The notes under the pieces: generated by a model
Databases searched by the model: none
What the model was told of the DNA's origin: nothing
What the model saw: the letters and a program-made list of their open reading frames with translations, nothing else
Source of the DNA: Streptomyces sp. ICBB 8177
GTDB taxonomy: Bacteria > Actinomycetota > Actinomycetes > Streptomycetales > Streptomycetaceae
Direction: 5' to 3'
NCBI RefSeq assembly: GCF_003144095.1
Contig: NZ_NSKH01000003.1
Coordinates: 568,086-632,085 of the forward strand
Length of the DNA stretch: 64,000 bases
Translations under genes and position numbers: made by a program
In this document: positions 8,330 through 15,952 of the stretch, one piece after another
How positions within the stretch are numbered: position 1 is the first letter of the stretch
Layout of the letters: each line of letters begins with the position of its first letter

Positions 8330-10131
8330 GCGTGCTCCTTGTCCGAGCTGTCGTCAGGGGCGGTGGTGGACGGCGATGCGGGTTCTTCGGCTACGGACGG
8401 CGCCTTGGCGTGCACCACGTCCACGAGGCGGGCGAGTTCCTCGGCGGCCTTGGGCGACTCGGTGCGGCCGAGCCCGGCCAGCTCCACCACCGTGCGCCCG
8501 TCCTCACCGGGCAGCGCCCGCACCCAGATGCGGCGGCGCTGGATGAACAGCGAGGCGGCGAGACCGACGAGCATGGCGAGCGCGCTGCCCAGGGCCAGGT
8601 CGATGCCGGGCTGGTGGACGATCTCGAAGTCGGCCCACTGGCTGACGCCGTCGAGCGTTATCGAGCCGGCGCCGTTCGGCAGCTTGAGGGTGTCGCCGAC
8701 GACCATCGGCATCTTCAGCGGCTGCCCGCCCACCGTGAACTGGTGCAGGTTCTTGTTGCCGGTGTCCAGCACGTAGACGTTCTGCGGGAGCCCTGCGTCC
8801 ATGCCGAGGTCGCCGTAGTACGCGGTGAGGAAGAGCGTGGGCTTGTTCAGCGCGGGGAAGGTCGACTGCGGGCCCATGACCGGGTCGATCGTCGTGGTCG
8901 GGGTGAACAGGCCCGCGAAGCCCAGCTGCTCCGGCTTGCCCTTGCTGTCGGTCGCGTCGGGGACCTTGATGACGCCCTGCGAGGTGAGGTTGCCGTCCTC
9001 CGGCAGGAACGGCACCGGGCCGCTGTAGGCGACGTTGCCCTTGCCGTCCTTGACGGTCACGTTCATCGCGTAGCCGTGGGACGTCAGGTAGACCTTGTTG
9101 CCCTCGATGTCCAGCGGGTCGTTGACGCGGATCCGGGTCTTGTGGTCCTTGTCGTCAGCGCCGAAGTAGGTGACGTCCGCGTAGAACGTGGTCGGGGTGC
9201 CCTTGGTCGGACCCGAGGTCTGGTACGCGGCGTGGAAGTCGTCGAGCGTGAAGCCGAAGTGCGCCATGTCGTCGGGGTTGAACAGGGCGCCGTGGCTGAG
9301 GTCGTCGTACTGCGTCTGGTTGTTGGTGAAACCGCCCGCGGGTCCCGGGACGACCAGCTTGGTGCCGTCGGACTTCCACAGCGTGCCCCAGGCGAAGGCG
9401 ATCAGCAGGCCGAACAGGGCGATGTGGAAGAGCAGGTTGCCCGCCTCGCGCAGGTAGCCCTTCTCGGCGGCGAGCGAGCCGGTGCCCGGCGCGACCCGGT
9501 AGCGGCGGCGGCGCAGGGTGCCGCGGGCGGCGCCGAGCACGTCCTCGGGGGCGGCGTCGGTGACCCAGCTCGCGTAGGCGGGCATCCGGTCGAGCTTGCG
9601 CGGCGCGCGCGGCGGGTTGCCGCGCAGCTGGCCGATGAACTGCCAGCTGCGGGGCAGGATGCAGCCCGCGAGCGAGACGAACAGCAGGATGTAGATCGCG
9701 GAGAACCACACCGAGCTGTAGACGTGGAAGAGGCCGAGCTTGGTGTAGATCGGGCCCAGGACGCTGTGGTTCTTCAGGAAGTCGGAGACCTTCACCGGGT
9801 TGGTGGAGGTCTGCGGGATGATCGAGCCGGGGATGGCGGCCAGCGACAGCAGGAACAGCAGGATCAGCGCGACCCGCATCGAGGTCAGCTGCCGCCAGAA
9901 CCAGCGGGCCCAGCCGAGCACGCCGAGCCGCGGCCCGCCGGACGGCCCCTCCCCGGAGCCGTCCTGCGGCTCCGGTTCCTCGACCGGCGCGGTGCTCAGC
10001 GCCCGCGCGGCGGCGTCGGACGCCCCGGCGTCAGCCGCACGGCTGTCGGCCGCGCCGGTGCCGGACGCCTTCGCGGTGCCGGACGTGTCCGGCGGCCCGC
10101 CCGCGGTCGCGTCGGTGTCAGTCGTGCTCAT
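8326..10131 (-). CDS. resB: ResB-family cytochrome c biogenesis protein
   Basis: A 601-residue ResB-like component of the system II haem lyase. The first 85 residues are alanine/proline-rich and disordered. Three hydrophobic spans follow in the region of about 95-270 (for example ALILLFLLSLAAIPGSII and LLFHIALFGLLIAFAWGTLW), then a large extracytoplasmic domain (about 275-540), and a last span near 545-565 (ALGSALAMLVGLAASLFI). It sits between ccdA (3-base gap) and ccsB (overlap), so the three are certainly cotranscribed. ResB holds apocytochrome and haem for CcsB. Confidence 0.93.
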   Translation of the reverse strand: MSTTDTDATAGGPPDTSGTAKASGTGAADSRAADAGASDAAARALSTAPVEEPEPQDGSGEGPSGGPRLGVLGWARWFWRQLTSMRVALILLFLLSLAAIPGSIIPQTSTNPVKVSDFLKNHSVLGPIYTKLGLFHVYSSVWFSAIYILLFVSLAGCILPRSWQFIGQLRGNPPRAPRKLDRMPAYASWVTDAAPEDVLGAARGTLRRRRYRVAPGTGSLAAEKGYLREAGNLLFHIALFGLLIAFAWGTLWKSDGTKLVVPGPAGGFTNNQTQYDDLSHGALFNPDDMAHFGFTLDDFHAAYQTSGPTKGTPTTFYADVTYFGADDKDHKTRIRVNDPLDIEGNKVYLTSHGYAMNVTVKDGKGNVAYSGPVPFLPEDGNLTSQGVIKVPDATDSKGKPEQLGFAGLFTPTTTIDPVMGPQSTFPALNKPTLFLTAYYGDLGMDAGLPQNVYVLDTGNKNLHQFTVGGQPLKMPMVVGDTLKLPNGAGSITLDGVSQWADFEIVHQPGIDLALGSALAMLVGLAASLFIQRRRIWVRALPGEDGRTVVELAGLGRTESPKAAEELARLVDVVHAKAPSVAEEPASPSTTAPDDSSDKEHA

Positions 10132-10134
10132 TGA

Positions 10135-10902
10135 TCAGATCCCCACATTGAAGCCGTTGGACCAGATCTGCATCTGGTAGACGATCCGGTCCCAGCCCCC
10201 CGTCACCAGCAGGACGCCGACCGCGATGAGCATGCCGCCGCCGATCCGCATCACCCACGCATAGTGCCGCTTGACGAAGGCGAACGCGCCGAGCGCGCGC
10301 CGGAACGCTATCGCGGCGACGATGAACGGCACCCCGAGCCCGAAGCAGTACATCGCGGTGAGCAGCGCGCCGCGCCCGGCGCTCGCCTGGTTGGCGGACA
10401 GCGCCAGCGAGGCGGACAGCGTCGGGCCGAGGCACGGCGTCCAGCCCAGGCCGAACAGCACCCCGAGCACCGGGGCGCCGGCCAGCCCGATGGAGGGCCG
10501 CTTGTGCAGCCGGAACTCGCGCTGGAAGAGCCCCGGCACGACGCCCATGAAGGCGATGCCGAGCAGGATGGTGACGGCTCCCAGCACCCGGGTGATCGGC
10601 TCCCGGTACTCCTGGAGCGTGTAGCCGAAGGTGCCGAACAGCGCGCCGCCGGAGACGAAGACCGCGGTGAAGCCGAGCACGAACAGCGACGCGCCGGCCG
10701 CCATCCGCCCGCGCCGCGCGTCGCCGAGGTCGGCGCCGGACACCCCGGTGACGTACGACAGGTAGCCCGGCACCAGCGGCAGCACGCACGGGGAGAAGAA
10801 CGACACCAGGCCGCCCAGCAGCGCCACCGGGATCGCCAGCAGCAGCGCCCCGGACAGCACCGTCTGGTTGGGACCGGTGGCCCCGGCGGCCAGCAGTGTC
10901 AC
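10135..10902 (-). CDS. ccdA: CcdA-type thiol-disulfide membrane transporter
   Basis: A 255-residue member of the DsbD transmembrane family. It passes electrons from cytosolic thioredoxin through the membrane to the extracytoplasmic ResA-like protein, keeping apocytochrome c haem-site cysteines reduced. Six or so hydrophobic spans are visible, with the two redox cysteines in the family motifs FFSPCVLPLVPGYLSY (about residue 40) and GWTPCLGPTL (about residue 155). Start is GTG at 10902, immediately after the ResA-like stop codon at 10904, and resB follows after three bases. Confidence 0.93.
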   Translation of the reverse strand: MTLLAAGATGPNQTVLSGALLLAIPVALLGGLVSFFSPCVLPLVPGYLSYVTGVSGADLGDARRGRMAAGASLFVLGFTAVFVSGGALFGTFGYTLQEYREPITRVLGAVTILLGIAFMGVVPGLFQREFRLHKRPSIGLAGAPVLGVLFGLGWTPCLGPTLSASLALSANQASAGRGALLTAMYCFGLGVPFIVAAIAFRRALGAFAFVKRHYAWVMRIGGGMLIAVGVLLVTGGWDRIVYQMQIWSNGFNVGI

Positions 10903-10903
10903 G

Positions 10904-11524
10904 TCACTTCTCCGCGATGATCGGGTCGAGCGCCTTGTTCAGCTGGTCGGTGCTGAGCGCCTCCAGAGCGCGCACCGCGATCTTCCCGTGCCGGTCGATG
11001 ACCAGCGTGGTCGGGATGGACTGCGGGGGGAGGCTGCCGTTGGGGAACTTCACCAGCAGCTTGCCCTCGGGGTCGTAGAAGCTCGGGTAGGTGATCCCGA
11101 AGCTGCGCTCGAAGCTCTTGGACTGCGCGGTGGAGTAGTCGCGGATGTTGATGCCGACGAACTGCACGCCCTTGGCCGCGTCCTGCTTCGAGACCTGGGC
11201 GAGGTTGGGCGCCTCGGCGCGGCACGGGTCGCACCACGACCCCCACACGTTCAGGACGACGACCTTGCCCTTGAACTGGTCGAGGGACAGCTGCTTGCCG
11301 TCGACCGTGGTGCCCGAGATGTCCGGGGCGGTGGGCCGCTTGCCCTGCGGGACGGTGGTGATGACCTTGCTGCTCTGGACGAAACTGGTGCCCGACGCGT
11401 TCGACGCGGACCCTCCGGAGGAGGCGCTGCACCCGGCCAGGGCGAGCACGAGAGCGGCGCCCGTGGCCGACGCGAAGGCGGCGCGGTGTCGGGGGCGCGG
11501 ATGCGGGGCGCGCGGCAGACTCAT
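10904..11524 (-). CDS. ResA/TlpA-like thioredoxin lipoprotein
   Basis: A 206-residue extracytoplasmic thiol-disulfide oxidoreductase, first gene of the cytochrome c maturation operon. An arginine-rich N-terminus and a hydrophobic span lead to a lipobox (LALAGC, cysteine 32), so it should be membrane-anchored. The thioredoxin fold carries the active site WCDPC at residues 97-101 and the cis-proline region SIPTTLVIDRHGKI. Family proteins reduce the CxxCH cysteines of apocytochrome c before haem attachment. No clear ribosome-binding site stands before the ATG at 11524. The 200 bases upstream contain a Rex-operator-like palindrome (11704-11717). Confidence 0.9.
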   Translation of the reverse strand: MSLPRAPHPRPRHRAAFASATGAALVLALAGCSASSGGSASNASGTSFVQSSKVITTVPQGKRPTAPDISGTTVDGKQLSLDQFKGKVVVLNVWGSWCDPCRAEAPNLAQVSKQDAAKGVQFVGINIRDYSTAQSKSFERSFGITYPSFYDPEGKLLVKFPNGSLPPQSIPTTLVIDRHGKIAVRALEALSTDQLNKALDPIIAEK

Positions 11525-11703
11525 GTGAAAAGTTTCGCATGGGGCTTCTGGCGCGTTTTAGCACCCCCCGCCAACGTCGGCCGCGCGTCGCTCACCAGCG
11601 TGAACGGCCCGCCGCGCGCCGCGGTGGCGGCGGACGGCGAGCCGGTGGGGTGGCGGCGGTCACACGGCGCGGGACCGGGCGTCGCGCATGTCACACGCGC
11701 GTG

Positions 11704-11717
11704 GTGAACGCGTTCAC
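11704..11717. promoter_or_regulatory. Rex-operator-like palindrome before the cytochrome c operon
   Basis: The 14 bases GTGAACGCGTTCAC are a perfect palindrome and match the core of the known streptomycete Rex operator (TGTGAACGCGTTCACA). It lies about 180 bases upstream of the ResA-like gene and just beyond the end of the deacetylase gene. The outermost T and A of the consensus are not conserved. Confidence 0.6.
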
Positions 11718-11725
11718 GGTCGGCG

Positions 11726-12955
11726 TCACACGTTCCTGGTGAACTCGCTCCAGCCCTCCGTGGGCTTCTCGCCGACGTTCAGGGTGCGCAGCTTGGCCAG
11801 CAGCCTGGGGTCCTGGGCGTCGAGCCAGTTGACGTACTGGTGGAACGAGACCATCCGGACGTCCTTCTTGCCCTGCGCGGAGATGTGCTTGAGGGCGTTC
11901 TCGACGGCGTCCATGTAGATGCCGCCGTTCCACTGCTCGAAGTGGTTGCCGATGTAGAAGGGCGCGCGGTTGGTCTGGTAGGCGCGTTCGAAGCCGGCGA
12001 TGTAGGAGGCGGTGGCCTGGTCGCGCCAGCCGGGGTAGTTGGACGGGTCGGACTTGGTGGCCGCGTGGGACTGGTTGGCCAGCATGTTGTAGTCCATGGA
12101 CAGGACCTCGAAGTCGTGCCCGGGGAAGGGAATGGCCTGGAGCGGCAGGTCCCAGATGTCGTGCTTCTTCGAGGGCCAGATCTGCAGGCCGCCGGGCGAG
12201 CTCGCGTCGTAGCGGAAGCCCATCTTCTTGGCGGTGGGCAGCCACTGGTTCTGGCCGAGCAGGCAGGGCGTGCGGCCGCCGATCAGTTCCTTGCGGTAGT
12301 CGAACGGCAGGGTCTCGACGTCGGTGAAGCCGGTGTTGGTCTTCCACTGGGTGACGAAGTCGACCGCCTGCTGGATCTCGCTCTCCCACTGGGCGGAGGT
12401 CCAGTTGCCGACGGTGCCGGTGCCGTCGCAGAAGTGGCCGTTGAAGTGGGTGCCGATCTCGTGGCCCTCCAGCCAGGCGAGGCGCACCTGCTCCAGGGTC
12501 ATCTTGATGTGCTCGTCCTTGAAGTACCCGATCGCCGAGGCGCCGACCGGGTTGTTCGGCGGGCGGTACAGGTGCTTCTTGGACTCGGGCAGGCAGTACA
12601 GGCCGGACAGGAAGAAGGTCATCTTCGCGTCGTGGTCCTGGGCGAGCTGGCGGAAGCGGGCGAACAGCCCGTTGTCCAGCTCGCCCGCGCCGTCCCAGGA
12701 GAAGATCACGAACTGCGGCGGGGTCTGGCCGGGCTCCAGACGCTCGGCCACCGGCTGGTAGGGCTGGGCTCCGGTGTACGAGGTGGAGCCGTCGCCGATC
12801 GGGGTGCCGGCGGGCTGGGCCGGGCCGTTCGGGCGGCCGGCGGGAGTCCCGCCGGCCTTCGACTTCGAGGTCCCGCCGGCCGAGCAGCCGGCCGCGGCGC
12901 CCACGGCGGCGCCGGCTGTGAGCGCGAGCATTCCCCTTCGTGTCATCGAGCGCAT
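11726..12955 (-). CDS. Lipoprotein polysaccharide deacetylase-like protein
   Basis: A 409-residue exported protein. The N-terminus combines a twin-arginine pattern (TRRGMLALTAG) with a lipobox ending at cysteine 24 (AAGCSAGG), followed by a threonine/glycine/proline-rich linker to about residue 75. The rest resembles NodB-type polysaccharide deacetylases: FVIFSWDGAGELDNG near residue 82 (an aspartate in the first metal motif) and HEIGTHFNGHFC near 170 (the H-x3-H metal motif). Substrate is unknown; cell-wall or extracellular glycan is likely. ATG at 12955. It is read toward the cytochrome c operon, but a 200-base gap and a clear functional break separate them. Confidence 0.8.
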   Translation of the reverse strand: MRSMTRRGMLALTAGAAVGAAAGCSAGGTSKSKAGGTPAGRPNGPAQPAGTPIGDGSTSYTGAQPYQPVAERLEPGQTPPQFVIFSWDGAGELDNGLFARFRQLAQDHDAKMTFFLSGLYCLPESKKHLYRPPNNPVGASAIGYFKDEHIKMTLEQVRLAWLEGHEIGTHFNGHFCDGTGTVGNWTSAQWESEIQQAVDFVTQWKTNTGFTDVETLPFDYRKELIGGRTPCLLGQNQWLPTAKKMGFRYDASSPGGLQIWPSKKHDIWDLPLQAIPFPGHDFEVLSMDYNMLANQSHAATKSDPSNYPGWRDQATASYIAGFERAYQTNRAPFYIGNHFEQWNGGIYMDAVENALKHISAQGKKDVRMVSFHQYVNWLDAQDPRLLAKLRTLNVGEKPTEGWSEFTRNV

Positions 12956-13000
12956 GCTGTAACCCCGCCATCCACGGTCGTGTTCCGGTCCACTGACGCC

Positions 13001-13044
13001 GTGTCACAGACACGGGAGATCCCATGTCACATGGGAATCCCATG
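13001..13044. repeat. Cluster of short inverted repeats upstream of the deacetylase gene
   Basis: Three interlocking palindromes: GTGTC-ACA-GACAC (13001-13013), then CCCATG-TCA-CATGGG (13021-13035), which shares its right arm with CATGGG-AAT-CCCATG (13030-13044). The CCCATG/CATGGG arms repeat at a nine-base step. It lies 46-89 bases before the deacetylase start, where an operator would sit. Confidence 0.5.
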
Positions 13045-13191
13045 CCACAGCGGCAACTGTGGGCACCTTGTGAGGCGCACAACCCATTAGACGTGATGTT
13101 CGGTTTGGCGGTTCCTGGCAAACGGCTGAATTTATATGCTGATTGACTCCGACATACGCCACACAGGGGACATTTTGTAACTAACCGTCAG

Positions 13192-13884
13192 CTAAGCCCC
13201 GAAGCTCTTCGATCCGCTTGGTGCGTCCTTTGCCTTGGCGCCCGCCAGCAGATGCGCCGGGACGAGGTCGCGGGCGGGCTCGCTGTAGCCCACCGAGACG
13301 ATCCTGTCACCGCGATAGGTGAAGCTGGTGAGGCTGGCCAGCGTGCACTGCCGCTTGCGCGGGTCGTGCCAGAGCCTGCGTCGCTCGACGAAGCTGCGCA
13401 CCACCCAGATCGGCAGCTGGTGGCTGACGCAGACCGCCTCGTGGCCACGCGCTGCGTCCTTGGCGGCGTCCAGCGCGGCGCTCATCCGCACCACCTGGTC
13501 CACGTACGGCTCGCCCCAGCTCGGGCGGAACGGGTTGGTCAGGTACTTCCAGTTCGCCGGCCTGCGCAGCGCGCCGTCCCCGACGCCGAAGGTCTTGCCC
13601 TGGAAGACGTTCTCCGCCTCGATCAGCCGCCCGTCGGTGGCGACCTGGAGGCCGTGCGACGCGGCGATCGGGGCCGCGGTCTCCTGCGCCCGCTCCAGCG
13701 GGGAGGCGACGACGTACGTGATGTCACGGTCCGTCAGGTGCTCCGCGACCCGGTCGGCCATCTTCCGGCCCAGCTCGGACAGGTGGTAGCCGTCGAGACG
13801 GCCGTAGAGCACGCCGTCGGGGTTGTGGACCTCGCCGTGCCGCATCAGGTGGACGACGGTGAGCTCCTGGTCGCGGTCGGTCAT
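13192..13884 (-). CDS. Histidine phosphatase family protein (phosphoglycerate mutase-like)
   Basis: A 230-residue member of the histidine phosphatase superfamily. The catalytic RHG motif is at residues 15-17 ([11 protein letters not shown]), and the second catalytic histidine is in [10 protein letters not shown] near residue 155. [15 protein letters not shown] near residue 70 is the usual phosphate-pocket segment. The ATG at 13884 has GGAGAGGGAG upstream and overlaps the hemL stop by ATGA, so it is coupled to hemL; the longer upstream frame lies inside hemL and is spurious. The substrate is not predictable. The hemL pairing is conserved in streptomycetes as far as I recall. Confidence 0.9.
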   Translation of the reverse strand: MTDRDQELTVVHLMRHGEVHNPDGVLYGRLDGYHLSELGRKMADRVAEHLTDRDITYVVASPLERAQETAAPIAASHGLQVATDGRLIEAENVFQGKTFGVGDGALRRPANWKYLTNPFRPSWGEPYVDQVVRMSAALDAAKDAARGHEAVCVSHQLPIWVVRSFVERRRLWHDPRKRQCTLASLTSFTYRGDRIVSVGYSEPARDLVPAHLLAGAKAKDAPSGSKSFGA

Positions 13885-15209
13885 CGCCGCTCCCTCTCCT
13901 GGTCGGCCCGCGCGGCGGCGCGGGCGGCGGCCGGCAGCGCGGCGGCGATCCGCTCGACGGCGGCGGAGTCGTGCGCGGCCGAGACGAACCACGACTCGAA
14001 CGCGGACGGCGGCAGGTAGACGCCCTGCGACAGCATCGAGTGGAAGAACGCGGTGAAGCGGTGCGCCTCCTGTGCCTTGGCCTCGGCGTAGTTGGTGACC
14101 GGCGCGTCGGTGAAGAAGACGGAGAACATGTTCCCCGCGCGCTGCACGCGATGCGCCACGCCCTCCTTGGCCAGCGCCTCGGTGACCGCGCCGCTGACCT
14201 CGTCGGCCACCCGGTCCAGATGCGCGTAGACGGCGTCGTCCAGCAGCCGCAGCTGCGCCACGCCGGCCGCGGTGGCCACCGGGTTACCGGAGAGCGTGCC
14301 CGCCTGGTAGACCGGCCCGGCCGGGGCCAGCTTCTCCATCACGTCGGCCCGGCCGCCGAAGGCCGCCGCCGGGAAGCCGCCGCCCATCACCTTGCCGAAG
14401 GTCATCAGGTCCGGCGTGACGCCGTCGAGCCCGTACCAGCCCGCCTTGGAGACCCGGAAGCCGGTCATCACCTCGTCGGAGACGTACAGCGCGCCGTTGG
14501 TACGGCACAAATCAGCCAATCCCTGGTTGAATCCCGGGAGCGGCGGGACGACGCCCATGTTGCCCGGCGACGCCTCGGTGATGACGCAGGCGATCTGGCC
14601 GGGGTTCGCCTCGAAGGCGGCCCGTACGGCGTCCAGGTCGTTGTACGGCAGCACGATCGTGTCGCCCGCCTGGGCACCGGTGACGCCGGGGGTGTCGGGC
14701 AGCGCGAAGGTGGCGACACCGGAACCGGCGGCGGCCAGCAGCGCGTCTACGTGACCGTGGTAACAGCCGGCGAACTTGATCACCTTGGCCCGCCCGGTGA
14801 ACCCGCGCGCCAGCCGGATCGCGGACATCGTCGCCTCGGTCCCGGAGGACACCAGCCGGACCCGCTCCACGGGCGCCACCCTGGCCACGATCTCCTCCGC
14901 CAGTTCGACCTCGCCCTGCCCGGGCGTGCCGAACGACGTGCCGCGCGCCACGGCGGCCAGCACGGCCTCGGTCACCCGGGGGTGGGCGTGGCCGAGGATC
15001 ATCGGGCCCCACGAGCACACCAGGTCGACGTACTCCCGGCCGTCCGCGTCGGTCAGGTACGGACCGGTACCGGACACCATGAACCGGGGCGTTCCGCCCA
15101 CGGCGCCGAAGGCACGGACCGGAGAGTTCACGCCACCCGGCGTCACCGCGGCAGCCCGGTCGAAGAGGGTCTGAGAAACTGGGGCTTCGTACTCGTACGG
15201 ATTGGTCAC
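13881..15209 (-). CDS. hemL: Glutamate-1-semialdehyde 2,1-aminomutase HemL
   Basis: PLP enzyme of 442 residues that converts glutamate-1-semialdehyde to 5-aminolevulinate, the second committed step of the C5 haem pathway. The family opening [17 protein letters not shown] is near residue 25. The PLP-binding lysine is in [18 protein letters not shown] near residue 270. The aldehyde-handling glycine/serine region [15 protein letters not shown] is also present. Start is GTG at 15209. HemA, HemC, HemD and HemB are encoded about 33 kb away in this window, so the early pathway is split over two loci. Confidence 0.97.
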   Translation of the reverse strand: MTNPYEYEAPVSQTLFDRAAAVTPGGVNSPVRAFGAVGGTPRFMVSGTGPYLTDADGREYVDLVCSWGPMILGHAHPRVTEAVLAAVARGTSFGTPGQGEVELAEEIVARVAPVERVRLVSSGTEATMSAIRLARGFTGRAKVIKFAGCYHGHVDALLAAAGSGVATFALPDTPGVTGAQAGDTIVLPYNDLDAVRAAFEANPGQIACVITEASPGNMGVVPPLPGFNQGLADLCRTNGALYVSDEVMTGFRVSKAGWYGLDGVTPDLMTFGKVMGGGFPAAAFGGRADVMEKLAPAGPVYQAGTLSGNPVATAAGVAQLRLLDDAVYAHLDRVADEVSGAVTEALAKEGVAHRVQRAGNMFSVFFTDAPVTNYAEAKAQEAHRFTAFFHSMLSQGVYLPPSAFESWFVSAAHDSAAVERIAAALPAAARAAARADQERERR

Positions 15210-15499
15210 GTACCCATCGTCTCAGAGCGCCGCGGCGTTCCCTCGGGGCGGGCGGTACGGGACGGAATCCACGTGATCAGGTCTCGACCCTGCATCGCCG
15301 GACATCTGAGACGATGATCGGGTTGCGCGGTTGGGCTTGCGAATGGTCGGGTAGTGAAATGCAGCCAGGTGGCGAACTGGGCGAAGGGGCGGGTGACAGC
15401 GGCCCCGAGCGCGCCCGCCCCACCGGCAAGAGGCGCCGGCCGTCCGGCAGTGAGCGTCCGCGAGCCGCGGAGGGTGGAAGCAGGGGTGGCCGAGTGGGG

Positions 15500-15928
15500 G
15501 TGACCTACAAGTACTTCGGCGCGCCCGACGGCGCCACGGCGGCCCGCGTGCCGATCTCCATGCGCCCCGAGGAGCTCGGCGGCGACGAACTCGGCAACGG
15601 CATGTTCACGAAGGTCAAGCCGGAAACGATGTCGGCGATGGTCCTCACCGGCATCGAGGGCATCCCGCTGGCCAAGGTCCCCCCGCTCGAACTCGTCGTC
15701 CTCCACCCCGACTACGCGGTCGTCAAGCTCCCGGTCAACGTGGTGGAACCGCTGCGCAAGGCGGGCGAGGAGGAGTTGGGCGCCGCCGCCTTCATCTGGT
15801 CCACGGTCCCCGACCGCCGCGGCCCGCGCGACGCGTTCGTCATCTACCAGATGCTCCACGAGTGGCAGGACTTCGCCCACCGCCTCCACGAGGCGGGCCA
15901 CCAGCTGTACTGCCTGGTGTGGCCGTAG
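15500..15928 (+). CDS. Conserved hypothetical protein (unknown family)
   Basis: I do not recognise a family for this 142-residue protein. It starts TYKYFGAPDGATAARVPISM and ends HRLHEAGHQLYCLVWP, and reads as one compact soluble domain with no membrane span or signal. I placed the start at GTG 15500; an in-frame GTG at 15494 is possible and both follow a GGGGTGG sequence. The frame remains open back to 15314 but that part is arginine/glycine-rich and unlike protein. It diverges from hemL and converges with hypX. The preceding 290 bases hold no other gene that I can support. Confidence 0.7.
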   Translation: MTYKYFGAPDGATAARVPISMRPEELGGDELGNGMFTKVKPETMSAMVLTGIEGIPLAKVPPLELVVLHPDYAVVKLPVNVVEPLRKAGEEELGAAAFIWSTVPDRRGPRDAFVIYQMLHEWQDFAHRLHEAGHQLYCLVWP

Positions 15929-15952
15929 GCCGCCGACGCGGCCCGGTGGCCG

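Noticed and set aside
15481-15560. GCAGGGGTGGCCGAGTGG resembles the 5' half of a tRNA-Leu or tRNA-Ser
   Set aside because: No anticodon stem or TTCRA T-loop follows within 90 bases; the stretch is the leader and start of a coding region.
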